From assembly GCF_016097405.1 (NCBI RefSeq), contig NZ_JAEHGD010000001.1, positions 828,345 to 892,344 of the forward strand: DNA of 64,000 bases, given 5' to 3'. The notes beneath the pieces are model-generated. The model was given only the letters and a program-made list of their open reading frames with translations. It made no database searches and had not been told where the DNA came from. Positions 17,098 to 27,414 of this stretch are shown here, one piece after another. How positions within the stretch are numbered: the stretch's first letter is position 1; every line of letters begins with the position of its first letter. A program made the translations under genes and the position numbers. The stretch is from a methane-oxidizing endosymbiont of Gigantopelta aegis. Its GTDB lineage: Bacteria > Pseudomonadota > Gammaproteobacteria > Methylococcales > Methylomonadaceae.

Positions 17098-20000
17098 GCT
17101 TTTTCTTCCCTTTCCTTAATCAAATCCCAAACAACCGGCGCCACCCATAAGGTCAATAGCGTCGCCACGCCTAACCCGCAGACAAACGTCGACGCCATTG
17201 CGCCCCAAACGATGGAATAACTGGGAATCCCCAAGGCCATCGGCAACAGTCCTAAAAAGGTAGTCAAGGTAGTCAGAATAATCGGCCTTAAACGAATTTG
17301 AATAGCCTGCTCAATTGCTTCGCGTCGGCTCAAGCCAGTCCGATAGCCTTTATTCATAAATTCGATCAACACCAGCGCATCATTGACGACAACACCAATC
17401 ACACCAATGATGGCGATGAAGCTGTTGATGGTAAACAAAGATTGTGCCAAAAACTTGCCAAAGACGATGCCAATAATGGCAAACAATACCGCAAACAAAA
17501 TAATGGCCGGCTGCATATAGGACTGAAACTGTGTTGCCAGAATGATATAAATCATCATCATGGCAATAAGAAATGCAAACAGCAGTGATTGATAGGATTT
17601 TTGCGTGCTTTCATATTCGCCACTGAACAAGATCGTCACCCCTGGGTATTGATCGCGAATCGTGGCATAGTATTGACTGACCGCATTGACAACGGAATTG
17701 GCGGAAACCGGCGCACCTGTTTTTAAATCGGATTTAATGCTGACGGCTCGTTGACCGTGATAACGATGTAATTCCCCCGGCTCTTGTTCCTGCCTGAGTT
17801 CGACCAAATCACCCAGTAAAATGGGTCGGGTGGCACTTTCTACAACGGGCACCAGCAATGCCTGCTCTGGGGTGTAAAGACGCATTTTATCGTAATACAG
17901 CTTTAAATCAATCTCCTCGTCTCTGGCCCGATATTGACCAATATAACGCCCGTCCAGCACACTGCCTGCCAATCTTGCCACGTCCTGACTGTTCAAGTTA
18001 TATTCTTTCACCCGGTCTTGCTGGACATCAAAATGATAAAGGCGCTTTGGCAATCCTTTGTTATTTTCCATCTCGATCAGATAAGGCGCAATATCAGGCT
18101 GTGATTGTAAAAAAGCCAAAATCTTGTCTGCCAGCGCATTAACCTTCTCGCTGTCATCGCCCAGTATTTTTATATTAACGGGTTTACCGGCTGGTGGCTG
18201 TTCTTTAAGAGGGTGAACATGTAATACAAAACCTTCTTTTTCAAACTGGTTTTTCAGTTTTTCCCTGACTTCTTCCAGATATTGAATTGGGTCATTGATT
18301 GATCTTTTGTCCTTAGATGGCAAGGTCACAATAACCAGGCCCAAGTTGTTGCCATTGATGAATTCATAATCATCATTCATTATGGTTCCAGCCATACCGA
18401 CTGCTGACTCAATCTTATCCGGCCCTTCCTTGAGAATGGCTGTTGATATTGCTCTGACCTGCTTGTCCATTTCTGCCAATGATGCGTTAGGCTCCCCGCG
18501 GATATCAATAAAGTACACACCATAATCTGCTGGAAAAAACTGGGTTTTAACCAGCGGCAAAATGCCGGTAATAGAAACGAACATGATGCCGATTGACAAG
18601 ACAAACAAAACCAGAATTGACACAATCGTCGTTTTACGAAAAGTCAGTGTCCAGTTCAGTACCCGCTGAGTTAGCCGCCGTAAAAAGGCGACGATAAAAT
18701 TATCTTCTTCCAGCCGGTGCGACAACATTTTGGCCTTTTGTGGGCCGAAATCCAGATAATGCACTGGCAGTATAAAAAAACATTCAAACAGCGAGGCAAC
18801 CAGCGCAAAACAGACAATCGCCGGAATCTGCACAAAAAACTGACCGGTCGGCCCTGACATCAGAAACAGGGGTAAAAATGCCGCAATCGTCGTCAAAGTC
18901 GAGGATAAAACCGGCAAAGCCACTTCCCCGACCCCTTCGACAATGGCTTCGTAGGTTTGGTAACCTTTTTGGATATATCGATAGATATTTTCTGTCACGA
19001 CAATGGCATCATCGACAATAATGCCCGACACCAGGACAAAGGTGAATAAAGTCAATTCATTAAAGCTGTAATGCAATACATGCATTAACAACATGGTAAA
19101 TAAAAATGAAAATGGGATACCAATACTGATCAGACCGGCATTGCGAAATCCCATAAAATACCAGGAAATAAATGCCACCAGAAACATGCCGACAACAAAA
19201 TTCCAGCCCAGCGTGGACAGCCCATCGTTAATCCGAATAGAAGAGTCCTGCGTTAAAATAACATCAAGCTGTTCGGCATCAATGAGAGGTTTAAAAGTTT
19301 CCAGTACTTGTAAAACATCTTTTTTAATGGCCAGCGCACTGCCTTCGGGCGTTTTTATCACATGCAAAGCAATGGCATTTTTACCATTGATCGTGGAAAT
19401 CACACTGGGATTGCGATAATCAAACCCCATTTGGCTGGTCAAATCTGCCAGACGAATAAAACTACCATCACCATCACGGCGAATAACAGCATTCAACAAG
19501 GTATCCCGATCCTGGAATTTTTCATCGACTTTGATCAAAAATTCTTCTTTGCCAGACTCTAATTTGCCAGCCGTGACGGAAATATTGATTTGTTGCAGTG
19601 CCGTCGCTACTTCGTTAAAGCTGATACCGTAAAATCGTAAGCGTTCAGGGTTCAGATAAACATGGAACTCCCGCTCCAGTTTCCCCAACACCAATACTTT
19701 CTTGACGCCATTGATTTTTTTCAAGGAGGCTTTGATTTGATCCGCCATCAATGCCAGCGCCCGGTTCTCATGATTGCCGCCTAAATTGATCACGATTACC
19801 GGAACCATAACTCCCATGGTGACTTCATCTATCTGCGGTTGCAGGGCTTGGTCGGGCAAATCCTTTTTGGCATTAAGAATATTAAAACGAATTTCGTCAT
19901 ATAACGCTTTGTAATCGCTGTCATCGACGAATTTGACGGTGATATAGGAATGCTCGGCCTGGGAAGATGAAGAAATCCATTCGATATTTTCAATATCTTC

Positions 20001-20216
20001 GATGGCTTCTTCCAGTTTTCGCGTCACTAGGGTTTCGACATCCACCGGCGAAGCACCGGGGTAATCGGTGACGATTTTGACTTTTGCCATGTTAATGTCG
20101 GGATAACGCTCGGTGGGTAGCGCAAACATGGCAAAACAGCCGGCAATCATCAATAAAATGAACAGCAGGTTAAAAAAGACCTTTTGCTCCAGTGAAAAAC
20201 GGCCTAAGGCATTCAT
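17094..20216 (-). CDS. RND-family efflux/export permease
   Basis: 1040 residues with the RND layout: helix 1 near the N-terminus, large periplasmic loop, helices 2-6 (SGIIVDDAIVVTENIYR carries the paired Asp of the proton relay in helix 4), helix 7, second periplasmic loop, helices 8-12 (VIGVVVNDALVLIEFMNKGY is the counterpart). Closest in pattern to AcrB/MexB-like hydrophobe exporters of the CusA/AcrB/AcrD class without obvious metal ligands. It sits directly after its membrane fusion partner (1 bp gap) and overlaps the degenerate phosphoesterase gene. No outer-membrane channel gene is in the operon. Substrate unknown. Confidence 0.9.
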   Translation of the reverse strand: MNALGRFSLEQKVFFNLLFILLMIAGCFAMFALPTERYPDINMAKVKIVTDYPGASPVDVETLVTRKLEEAIEDIENIEWISSSSQAEHSYITVKFVDDSDYKALYDEIRFNILNAKKDLPDQALQPQIDEVTMGVMVPVIVINLGGNHENRALALMADQIKASLKKINGVKKVLVLGKLEREFHVYLNPERLRFYGISFNEVATALQQINISVTAGKLESGKEEFLIKVDEKFQDRDTLLNAVIRRDGDGSFIRLADLTSQMGFDYRNPSVISTINGKNAIALHVIKTPEGSALAIKKDVLQVLETFKPLIDAEQLDVILTQDSSIRINDGLSTLGWNFVVGMFLVAFISWYFMGFRNAGLISIGIPFSFLFTMLLMHVLHYSFNELTLFTFVLVSGIIVDDAIVVTENIYRYIQKGYQTYEAIVEGVGEVALPVLSSTLTTIAAFLPLFLMSGPTGQFFVQIPAIVCFALVASLFECFFILPVHYLDFGPQKAKMLSHRLEEDNFIVAFLRRLTQRVLNWTLTFRKTTIVSILVLFVLSIGIMFVSITGILPLVKTQFFPADYGVYFIDIRGEPNASLAEMDKQVRAISTAILKEGPDKIESAVGMAGTIMNDDYEFINGNNLGLVIVTLPSKDKRSINDPIQYLEEVREKLKNQFEKEGFVLHVHPLKEQPPAGKPVNIKILGDDSEKVNALADKILAFLQSQPDIAPYLIEMENNKGLPKRLYHFDVQQDRVKEYNLNSQDVARLAGSVLDGRYIGQYRARDEEIDLKLYYDKMRLYTPEQALLVPVVESATRPILLGDLVELRQEQEPGELHRYHGQRAVSIKSDLKTGAPVSANSVVNAVSQYYATIRDQYPGVTILFSGEYESTQKSYQSLLFAFLIAMMMIYIILATQFQSYMQPAIILFAVLFAIIGIVFGKFLAQSLFTINSFIAIIGVIGVVVNDALVLIEFMNKGYRTGLSRREAIEQAIQIRLRPIILTTLTTFLGLLPMALGIPSYSIVWGAMASTFVCGLGVATLLTLWVAPVVWDLIKEREEKA

Positions 20217-20217
20217 A

Positions 20218-21207
20218 TTATTTTTTCAAGCGCTTGAATTGATCGCCAACGCGTATTTCCGTTGAACGGATTTGTACTCGCTCATTGTTCAGGCTGCTCA
20301 ATAACTTCACTCGAATGCGTTTGCCGTCTTTGCGTTGCAGCCAGTATTCTTCAAAGCGTTCTTCAATAGCCTGTTTAGGCACAGTAAAGACCTGGCTTTT
20401 TTGGTCGGCTATATTTAACGTCAACTCGCAGCGCATACCGCCTTGAATCGTGGAAGGGAATTTTTCAATCCGTAAATCAACTCGAATCTTACGAGTTTTT
20501 TCGTCAAAGGCGGGCGAAATATGATCGATTTTTGCCGGTACCGTCACGCCAATATCCGGAAAAAACAGTTTTAATGATGCTGCCTCAGCTTTCAAAGCCT
20601 GTAGTTCGGGTAAAGACAAGGTTAATGGGATGCTTAATTGCTGATAATTACCCGCCTCGCCTAAAACCTGGCCTTCATTGACCCATTGACCGGGCTCTAT
20701 ATCACGTTTCGTCACTAACCATCCAGGCGGTGCCTTGATACAATGTCGTTTTTTTAATTCTTGCAGGCGCTTTTTACGTAAGCTCTCAATCGCGGCTAAA
20801 TGGCGCGCTTCGTTCAACTTACGCTCCAGATTATCCAGCACAGTGACGGCTGATGTTTGTTTTCTGACCAGTTTTTTATGCCGCTCAACTTCTTTCTTGA
20901 AGTATTTAATATCGCCATAATGCCGGGAAATCGCATTTTGCGCCGATTGAATATCAATCTTGACAAATACATCGTCCAAACAGGCAAACAATCCGGACTG
21001 GGGAATCGGCTCACCCACATCGGCATAAACAGTAACCACCTTGCCAGACACTTCGGAAATCAATGGCATTTTTGCCTGCGCCCGGGTGAAGCCCGTAATT
21101 TTTATGCCTCTGACGGCAGGTTCAGCTGTCACCCATTCCTGAGCTACCAACGACATGGAATAAAACACGCACAAGAACGCTACGCCGAAAAATCGTAAAA
21201 CAGTCAT
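20218..21207 (-). CDS. RND membrane fusion (HlyD-type) adaptor
   Basis: 329 residues from the ATG at 21207, chosen over a frame opening at 21264 because it begins with a signal peptide (MTVLRFFGVAFLCVFYSMSL) and has GAGG six bases upstream. Then a lipoyl half-motif (ISEVSGKVVTVYADVGEPI), an alpha-helical hairpin rich in Lys/Arg/Glu (about residues 75-150), the second lipoyl half (PPGWLVTKRDIEPGQWVNEG) and beta-barrel plus membrane-proximal domains. It bridges the inner-membrane RND pump and an outer-membrane channel encoded elsewhere. First gene of the operon. Confidence 0.87.
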   Translation of the reverse strand: MTVLRFFGVAFLCVFYSMSLVAQEWVTAEPAVRGIKITGFTRAQAKMPLISEVSGKVVTVYADVGEPIPQSGLFACLDDVFVKIDIQSAQNAISRHYGDIKYFKKEVERHKKLVRKQTSAVTVLDNLERKLNEARHLAAIESLRKKRLQELKKRHCIKAPPGWLVTKRDIEPGQWVNEGQVLGEAGNYQQLSIPLTLSLPELQALKAEAASLKLFFPDIGVTVPAKIDHISPAFDEKTRKIRVDLRIEKFPSTIQGGMRCELTLNIADQKSQVFTVPKQAIEERFEEYWLQRKDGKRIRVKLLSSLNNERVQIRSTEIRVGDQFKRLKK

Positions 21208-21267
21208 TATCGCCTCACCCAGAAAGCTGCAGAAAAAACACTCAAAATAAGCGGAGAAATCCATTCG

Positions 21268-21293
21268 GGAAGCGCTGATTTATTCGCGCTTCC
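21268..21293. repeat. 8-bp inverted repeat between fetB-like gene and RND operon
   Basis: GGAAGCGC (21268-21275) and GCGCTTCC (21286-21293) form a perfect stem with a 10-base loop, 60-90 bp upstream of the adaptor start and just past the fetB-like stop. There is no T-run on either side. It could end the fetB-like transcript or be an operator for the RND operon. Confidence 0.4.
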
Positions 21294-21322
21294 TTAGAAG
21301 TATAGTTAAAAACAACCGGAAT

Positions 21323-22018
21323 TCAACGCCGTAACAAAGTGAGAAAACACGCCGTTGACAGGCCAGATGAGGCAAAAATCATCATCATAACCATAATTTG
21401 ATAACGCGCCGCGATAAACGGCGAGGTGCCCGATAAAATTTGCCCGGTCATCATACCAGGCAAAGAAACAAGGCCGACGGCAAGCAAAGCATTAAGGGTT
21501 GGGATCAAGGCGGTATTAAACGCGCAATTGCGTGCCATCAAAAAACTTATCCCCTTGTCACGTTCAGCATAAAAGCGTTCGGCAGCCAGGCTGATGCTGG
21601 TCATCGTGTTGGCAAACACCATTCCGCCTAAGGGTATGGCATAACGCGCCTGATACCAGGGTTGCAGATTCAACACCGGATCGACAATAATCCAGAAGGT
21701 AAAACCACCACCTGCACCAATGGCAACAAAGGTTTTAATAAACAAACGGATGCGTTCAGGTTTTACCGTCCCCAACGCAATCCAGCTGGAAAACAGCAGC
21801 ATCACGAGTAAGATAGCCAGCGTCACCCAGGCCGAATCGGAATCAAAAATAGCACTCAACACATAGCCAACCAGCAAAAGCTGGATTAGCATGCGACAAA
21901 TCGCATAAACACTTTGGCCAATACCGACTTTCCAGTGCAACATGATCAACAAAACTATGCTCACTGGAATCAATGTAAATGCAAGGCTTTCAAGCGGGAT
22001 GGTTTGAATAGTCTGCAT
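21323..22018 (-). CDS. FetB-type ABC permease (UPF0014)
   Basis: 231 residues, about seven membrane helices. It has the UPF0014 hallmarks: SWIALGTVKPERI, a GGMVFANTMTSISLAAERF block and LVSLPGMMTGQILSGTSPF near the C-terminus. In E. coli FetB pairs with the ATPase FetA and protects against iron overload and oxidative stress. No ATPase gene is adjacent here: upstream is purM, downstream the RND adaptor. Somewhat shorter than E. coli FetB (259). Confidence 0.78.
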   Translation of the reverse strand: MQTIQTIPLESLAFTLIPVSIVLLIMLHWKVGIGQSVYAICRMLIQLLLVGYVLSAIFDSDSAWVTLAILLVMLLFSSWIALGTVKPERIRLFIKTFVAIGAGGGFTFWIIVDPVLNLQPWYQARYAIPLGGMVFANTMTSISLAAERFYAERDKGISFLMARNCAFNTALIPTLNALLAVGLVSLPGMMTGQILSGTSPFIAARYQIMVMMMIFASSGLSTACFLTLLRR

Positions 22019-22056
22019 GAGGCCGGCCGGTTTAAGAGCTCTGAAGTAAGTTGGCT

Positions 22057-23097
22057 TTATGTGTAAATGACTGCGGCCTTTTGCGCCGAAACAATCTGTC
22101 CGATTGAATAAACGGTTTCCCCTTGTTGGCGTAAAATATCCAAGGTTTGTGCTTCATCGTCTTTAGCCACACAAACGATCATACCGATACCGCAATTGAA
22201 GGTCATCAACATATCAGCTTGGGCAACATGTCCTGTCTGCTGCAACCAGCCGAAGATATCCGGCATCGTCCAACTGGATAAGTCAATTTCAGCTGCCAAT
22301 GTGCCCGGTAATACGCGAGGTAGATTTTCTGTGATGCCGCCGCCCGTAATATGCGAAAAGGCATGCACTGGAACCGATTCCAATAGTTTCAGTAATGATT
22401 TGACATAAATCCGAGTCGGCGTCAGCAAAACCTCTGCCAGCTTTTTGCCTTGAAAATCATCGTTTAACGAAATCCCACGTGTGTCCAAAATTTTACGAAT
22501 CAAGGAATAGCCATTTGAATGCGGCCCTGATGAGGCAATGCCTATGAGTTTATCCCCGGCTTGAACGCGACTGCCATCGATGATGTTTGCTTTTTCAACA
22601 ATACCGACTGAAAACCCCGCCAAATCATAGTCACCGTCGGCATACATACCCGGCATTTCGGCGGTTTCCCCGCCAACCAACGCACAACCTGCCAGCTCAC
22701 AACCCTTGCCAATGCCTTCCACTACGGCCGCTGCGGTATCCACATCCAGCTTGCCAGTCGCAAAATAATCTAGAAAAAACAAGGGTTCTGCCGCTTGCAC
22801 AATAATGTCATTGACACACATCGCAACCAGGTCGATGCCCACCGTGTCATGAATACCCGCATCGATCGCCAATTTTAATTTGGTGCCGACACCATCGGTA
22901 CCGGAAACCAGAACCGGCTGCTGAAATCGATCCAGCGGCAATTCAAATAACGAGCCAAAACCGCCTAATCCGGCCATCACGCCAGCCGTACGGGTGCGGG
23001 CGGCAATAGGTTTTATGCGTTCAACCAATGCATTACCAGCATCAATATCGACACCGGCGCTTTTATAATCCAAACTGTCTTGAGGTTGTGTAGTCAA
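22057..23097 (-). CDS. purM: Phosphoribosylformylglycinamidine cyclo-ligase
   Basis: AIR synthetase, fifth step of purine synthesis: ATP-dependent ring closure of FGAM. 346 residues, normal length. [20 protein letters not shown] opens the protein, [14 protein letters not shown] follows, [12 protein letters not shown] is the substrate/ATP loop, [13 protein letters not shown] the family signature, and [16 protein letters not shown] the C-terminal domain. Divergent from the DUF2066 gene, an arrangement common in gammaproteobacteria. Confidence 0.96.
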   Translation of the reverse strand: MTTQPQDSLDYKSAGVDIDAGNALVERIKPIAARTRTAGVMAGLGGFGSLFELPLDRFQQPVLVSGTDGVGTKLKLAIDAGIHDTVGIDLVAMCVNDIIVQAAEPLFFLDYFATGKLDVDTAAAVVEGIGKGCELAGCALVGGETAEMPGMYADGDYDLAGFSVGIVEKANIIDGSRVQAGDKLIGIASSGPHSNGYSLIRKILDTRGISLNDDFQGKKLAEVLLTPTRIYVKSLLKLLESVPVHAFSHITGGGITENLPRVLPGTLAAEIDLSSWTMPDIFGWLQQTGHVAQADMLMTFNCGIGMIVCVAKDDEAQTLDILRQQGETVYSIGQIVSAQKAAVIYT

Positions 23098-23954
23098 TGT
23101 TCAACATCCAGGCTAAAGTTAAAAGGGTTATAACCGATATTGTACTATATAGTTTTCATCCTATTCGCGTAAGTTTTAGCGTCTGTAACCGACAGCCACA
23201 GAGGAGGCGGGTTTGAAAAAAATATTTTTTGCCTTGTTTCTGTTTTGTCAAACCTTATCGGCCGTTGAAGTTGAAGGTTTGTATGAAACTGAAGTACTGG
23301 CTGACAGCCGTTCTGTGACCGATCGCAATAAGGCGATCCGTCACGCCTTGCAGATTGTTTTAAATCGCGTGGTAATCGCACGGGATCATAATCACCCCCT
23401 AATAAAAACTGCATTGGAGGCAGCACCACTTTATGTGCGTGAATTTCAATTTTCTCTAGGGTCTAACAGCGCCGCTAGAAACCGACAAAACCGCTTGCTC
23501 CGCGTCCGTTTTGATGAACACATGCTGCAAACCTTGTTTAAAAACGGCGGCGTCGGTCTATGGAATGAAATTCGCCCCGAAACCTTGCTTTGGCTGATTG
23601 TCGAGAAAAATGGTCAGCGCCGATTTTATCAAGCCGACAACATGCCAGAGGTGGAGTTTGAACTAGCCCGGGCCGCCCGTCTTACCGGGTTGCCACTAAT
23701 TTTCCCTTTGCTGGATATGGAAGAACAACGCTTCCTCACGCCTAATGATGTCCTCAGCGCCGATCCAAAATTATTACTGGATGTTTCCAGTCGCTATGAT
23801 GTGGTTTCGATATTAACCGGCCGTTTACACCAATCCGGCCAATGCTGGCAAGGCGAATGGGCGCTCTACTTCAATCAAAAAATTCACCAGTGGGGACAGG
23901 ATAACTGTCAGACACTTGAAGACACTGCCCTTGCAGGACTACAACAAGTCTATA

Positions 23955-24804
23955 GGGGCTGTTGCCATTTCACATAGGTAACCATAAAAAGGCGCAAGCC
24001 AGAGCGATAGAGCCTTCAAAATTTCGTTTGAGTTTGTCATATCGCGTGGCGATCGCTCTGAAATGCTTAAGTCTTGCAAACACATTTTCAACGAGATGGC
24101 GATATTTGTAGAGACACCAATCCATTTCATCATTTCCCCGAGTTGAATTTTTTTCTTGGGATAACAGGAACAGCCCCTTTGTCTTTAATTTGAAGACGTA
24201 ATGCTTCACTGTCATAGCCTCTGTCAGCAACTATATAGTCACCTTTTGGGAGCTCTGCAACTAATTTCGGTGCTTCTTTACAGTCATGAACTTCGCCGCC
24301 TGTCACTGAGAAATGAATAGGAAGACCACAGGCATCAACGGCCATATGAATTTTACTGGTGTTCCCGGCGACAGATTTCCCTATCGCTGTTTCTTGTTCA
24401 CAGGCCGCACCACTACTATGCTGATGTGCTTTCACAATACTCCCATCAATAAATTCCCATTCCAGGTCTGGATCAACAACCAAGGCGTTAAAAATACCCA
24501 TCAGTTTTTCTTTACGAGACCAGTCATTGAATCGTTTATATACCGCATTCCAATTACCAAAAGCCGTGGGTAAATCTCTCCAGGGACAACCTACTCGCAA
24601 GCGATAAAAAAATACCTTCGACTGTTTTTCGAAGACAAGGTTTGTCATAAATTCCCATTTTCAACATAATTATCTTCAGTTTCTCCCAAAGTTCATCCGT
24701 AAGCATTTGTCGGGGCATAGTTTGCTTGTTTTTGAGTCAAAATAAACAATCTATGTGGCGGAGTTATTGAATTTCAAGGGGATTTTCAAAACGGCAACAG
24801 CCCC
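23955..24804 (-). mobile_element. IS5-family (IS427-group type) insertion sequence, 850 bp
   Basis: Ends are GGGGCTGTTGCC (23955) and GGCAACAGCCCC (to 24804), perfect 12-bp inverted repeats. The flanks …CTATA / TAGTG give a TA target duplication. Removing one TA plus the element restores the DUF2066 frame. Size and short TA duplication fit the IS427 group. Confidence 0.88.
23970..24718 (-). pseudogene. IS427-type transposase with two frame breaks
   Basis: The original start is the ATG at 24718 (MPRQMLTDELWEKLKIIMLK). The frame shifts at a run of seven T around 24610 before FYRLRVGCPWRDLPTAFGNW, and again at a run of seven A around 24153 after VPVIPRKK, before RGNDEMDWCLYKYRHLVENV. DDE residues are visible as EFIDGSIVKAHQHS, IVADRGYDS and NVFARLKHF. 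In this group the second break can be a programmed frameshift; the first looks like a true indel. Confidence 0.75.
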
Positions 24805-24889
24805 TAGTGTTTTATCGAATTATTATGGGGTTAAGCAAACTGGCGCGAAGCATTTATTGCAATGAAGTGGTTTTTTCATGTTTGATGGG

Positions 24890-25811
24890 CTACAGCTGCT
24901 TAACTGCTCGCAACACATCTTCCGCCTTAATCAAGCGCATACAATCGTGATGCTGCAATGGACAAACCCGTTTCATGCAGGGTTGGCAGGGTAAATCTTT
25001 TTAATAATGATACTTTTTGCATTTTGCCATTGCGCCGTTTCTTTATCCTGAGTCGGACCAAAAACAGTCACCGTCGGCACCTGGAACGCGGCGGCCAGAT
25101 GCATTGGTCCACTGTCACCGGTAATCATCAAATCCAACCCTGTGATCGCATCAATCAGTTCATCCACTGACGTTTTTCCTGCCAGGTTTTGATAATTTTC
25201 AACACCAGACTTTTTTAATCCTTCTTCAATATCGGCAGCAATATCTATCTCATTCGGCCCTCCGAAAATAATAATATCGTATTGACAGGCTAACGCTGCT
25301 GCCACTTTAGCGAATTCTTCAGGATACCATCTTTTGGCAGAACCATAACTGGCGCCAGGGTTGATACCTAACAAGGGGCGTTGCGGTTTATTTTTAACCG
25401 CTTTCCGGTAAATTTTAAGCCGTCCAGGGACAACTGTACGACCTGTACAGACACTGATTAATTGGTTGTATTTCTCAACCTGATGGCCCATTTGACAGGC
25501 CTTTTGTCAAATTGATATTTACGATCCGCCTGTACTAACCCTTTAAACACACGCGAACGCAAGGATGAACGAAAGGAAACAAACAGTTCAAACCGACCTA
25601 GCTGCCTGGCCGTTTTAAACAGCGCCGGGTAAGATTTATCCAGGACAATTGATTGAATCAACCGTGGATGCTCGGTAAAAACAGCCACAGAAACAGGGGA
25701 GCCGATGGCAACCCATTCTGCCTGTGGATAACGGGCCAGAAGATTCTCAATAGCTGGCGTCGCCATCACGCAATCGCCAAGCCATGTTGGGAGCTCAATC
25801 AGTATTTTCAC
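24890..25811 (-). pseudogene. waaF: LPS heptosyltransferase II-like (WaaF), two frameshifts
   Basis: GT9 enzyme that adds the second heptose to the LPS inner core. It opens at GTG 25811 with MKILIELPTWLGDCVMATPA and runs to a run of four A at about 25495, where one base is missing. It resumes as MGHQVEKYNQLISV…LLGINPGASYGSAKRW…ITGDSGPMHLAAAF, and loses one A again near 25010. The third piece reads DLPCQPCMKRVCPLQHHDCM and stops at 24890-24892. Put together it is a full-length, well-conserved WaaF. Both breaks are in A-runs. Start overlaps the preceding GT2 gene. Confidence 0.82.
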
Positions 25812-26637
25812 GATGACTCTTGCTTAAATATTGACTCATACCCTGGCTGGCTTGAATCAAATTTTCATCCGCTAATCGCTGCATTAAACGCGCGTAGTTT
25901 TCAGATTGCTTGTCACGACTATTGTGTGAATGCCATAAGTGTAAAACGGGTACGGCAAAGCGCCCTTCCTTACGCTTAATCCCATTATGAATCAGCCGAA
26001 TCACCAAATCGGAATCCTCATAGCCCCAACCTTCAAACGCTTCATCAAAGCCATTGACGGCCATAAAATCCTGCCTGGACAGCGCCAGATTACAGGTCAT
26101 CGCCTTCTGCCAACGCTTAGGGTGCCAATAACGAAAAAGTCAAATGGAATCGACAGCAGAGGTAATAAGCGATTGATTTTGCCTGTCAACCAACAACCCA
26201 TAAAAAAAAGAAGACCGTTTTCTGATGTAAAGAAGTGTGTTGCTGTAGAACCGTTTGTGTAAAATTTTGGCTTAATAAAACACGATTCCCCGGTACAAAA
26301 AACCGCTCTCAGCCAGTTCCCGATGTTTTTGAATAAAATCAGGAAAAACAATACAATCGCCATCCAAAAAAACAAGATAATCACCGGCACTTAAAGCCAC
26401 CGCCTTATTACGAATCGTCCCCGCTCTAAACCCCTTATCGGCCTGATAAGCATGTTTAAGTGGTACAGGTGATTGCGATTTGAGTGTCTGAACTAAATCA
26501 TGTGTATCTTGGGTTGAGCCGTCATCAGCAATGATGATCTCAAAATGCCTATCATCCTGAGCAAACAAACTCTCAAGACAAGCCCGCAGAGCCTCGGGCC
26601 AATTATAGGTAGTGACGATAACAGAAATCAGTTTCAT
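25795..26637 (-). pseudogene. GT2 glycosyltransferase with C-terminal galactosyltransferase-type domain, three frameshifts
   Basis: The N-terminal piece reads MKLISVIVTTYNWPEALRAC with IIADDGSTQDTHD and the DxD motif FLDGDC. It breaks in a T-run near 26295 after ELAESGF (VPGNRVLLS continues in another frame), again in the T7 run at about 26205, and once more near 26135 before RYWHPKRWQKAMTCNLALSR. The last piece, GFDEAFEGWGYEDSDLVIRL, is the typical Glyco_transf_7C block. Its ATG overlaps the stop of the upstream GT2 gene (ATGA). Sugar and acceptor unknown; LPS outer core is likely from context. Confidence 0.78.
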
Positions 26638-27384
26638 CCTTGTTGTTTACGCTGTAAATCCCATAGTTTCAAATACTTATAATAGGTTCCTTCCGCATTG
26701 GAAATTGCCAACATCAACCCTTGGGCACCATCTAAAAAGCAGCTTTAACAAAATAGGTTCTAAAAAGCCCAAAACCCTTTCAAAATAGCGGTCGATAAAT
26801 GAGTCGATTTGCCTTGTTCAAACATTTTTGGGCACCCAAGGATGAATAACTATTAATTTTATCCAACACTTCCTCGGGATTGACAAAAGCCTCGTGCAAT
26901 AAGGGCTGCTGCAACCTTTCTATATTTCCGTCCACAATTACCCGCTCATGCACCAAATCTGGTGAAAAACGTCCAGCCTGTCGCTGAAACAATCGCAACA
27001 CATAATCCGGCCACCAGCCGCCATGCCTGATTTGCCGGCCACAATAACTGGAAAGACGTGGTATTTCATAGCCTTGCACATCATCCCTAAGCATCGCTTG
27101 TTGTATTTCTTTTTTAAACTGTCCGTCACCTGCTCATCGGCATCAATAGATAACACCCAGTCTCCCGTCGCCTTATCCAGGGCACGTTGTTTCTGCACAC
27201 CAAAACCTAGCCAGTCGGTTTCGTACACAAGCGGCGTATATTGCCGACAAAGCGAAACGGTGTTATCCGTACTCCCTGAATCCAGCACAATAATCTCATC
27301 CGCCCAACTGACCGATTCAAGACAGCGTGTGATATGCTCCGCCTCGTTTTTGGTGATGATGATAATGCTAAGTCTGAATTTCAT
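26634..27384 (-). pseudogene. GT2 glycosyltransferase of the WaaE/LgtF type, about four frameshifts
   Basis: [20 protein letters not shown] and [16 protein letters not shown] are the first Rossmann half; [13 protein letters not shown] gives the DxD. After a missing A near 27111 it continues [34 protein letters not shown] and [14 protein letters not shown]. It then needs one more base at about 26828 and two near 26712-26740 to give KGFWAFFRTYFVKAAFLDG and LAISNAEGTYYKYLKLWDLQ. The whole matches the WaaE family, which adds glucose to the first heptose of the inner core. All breaks are in A or T runs. Confidence 0.78.
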
Positions 27385-27414
27385 TATAAAAACAGCAAAA
27401 CACGGACTGGCTGT

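Larger units (their letters stand above)
23213..24865 (+). pseudogene. DUF2066 exported protein, split near its C-terminus by an IS
   Basis: Begins at a TTG (23213) preceded by GAGGAGG; no nearer ATG. A signal peptide (FFALFLFCQTLSAVEVEG) and a DUF2066 body follow, with AIRHALQIVLNRVVI and FDEHMLQTLFKNGGVGLWNE. At 23955 an IS begins and the frame ends in IS sequence at 23977. Beyond the IS, from 24805, the original frame resumes: …QQVY joins SVLSNYYGVKQTGAKHLLQ and stops at 24863-24865. Only about the last 19 residues are displaced, so the truncated product might retain function. Function of the family is unknown. Confidence 0.82.
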
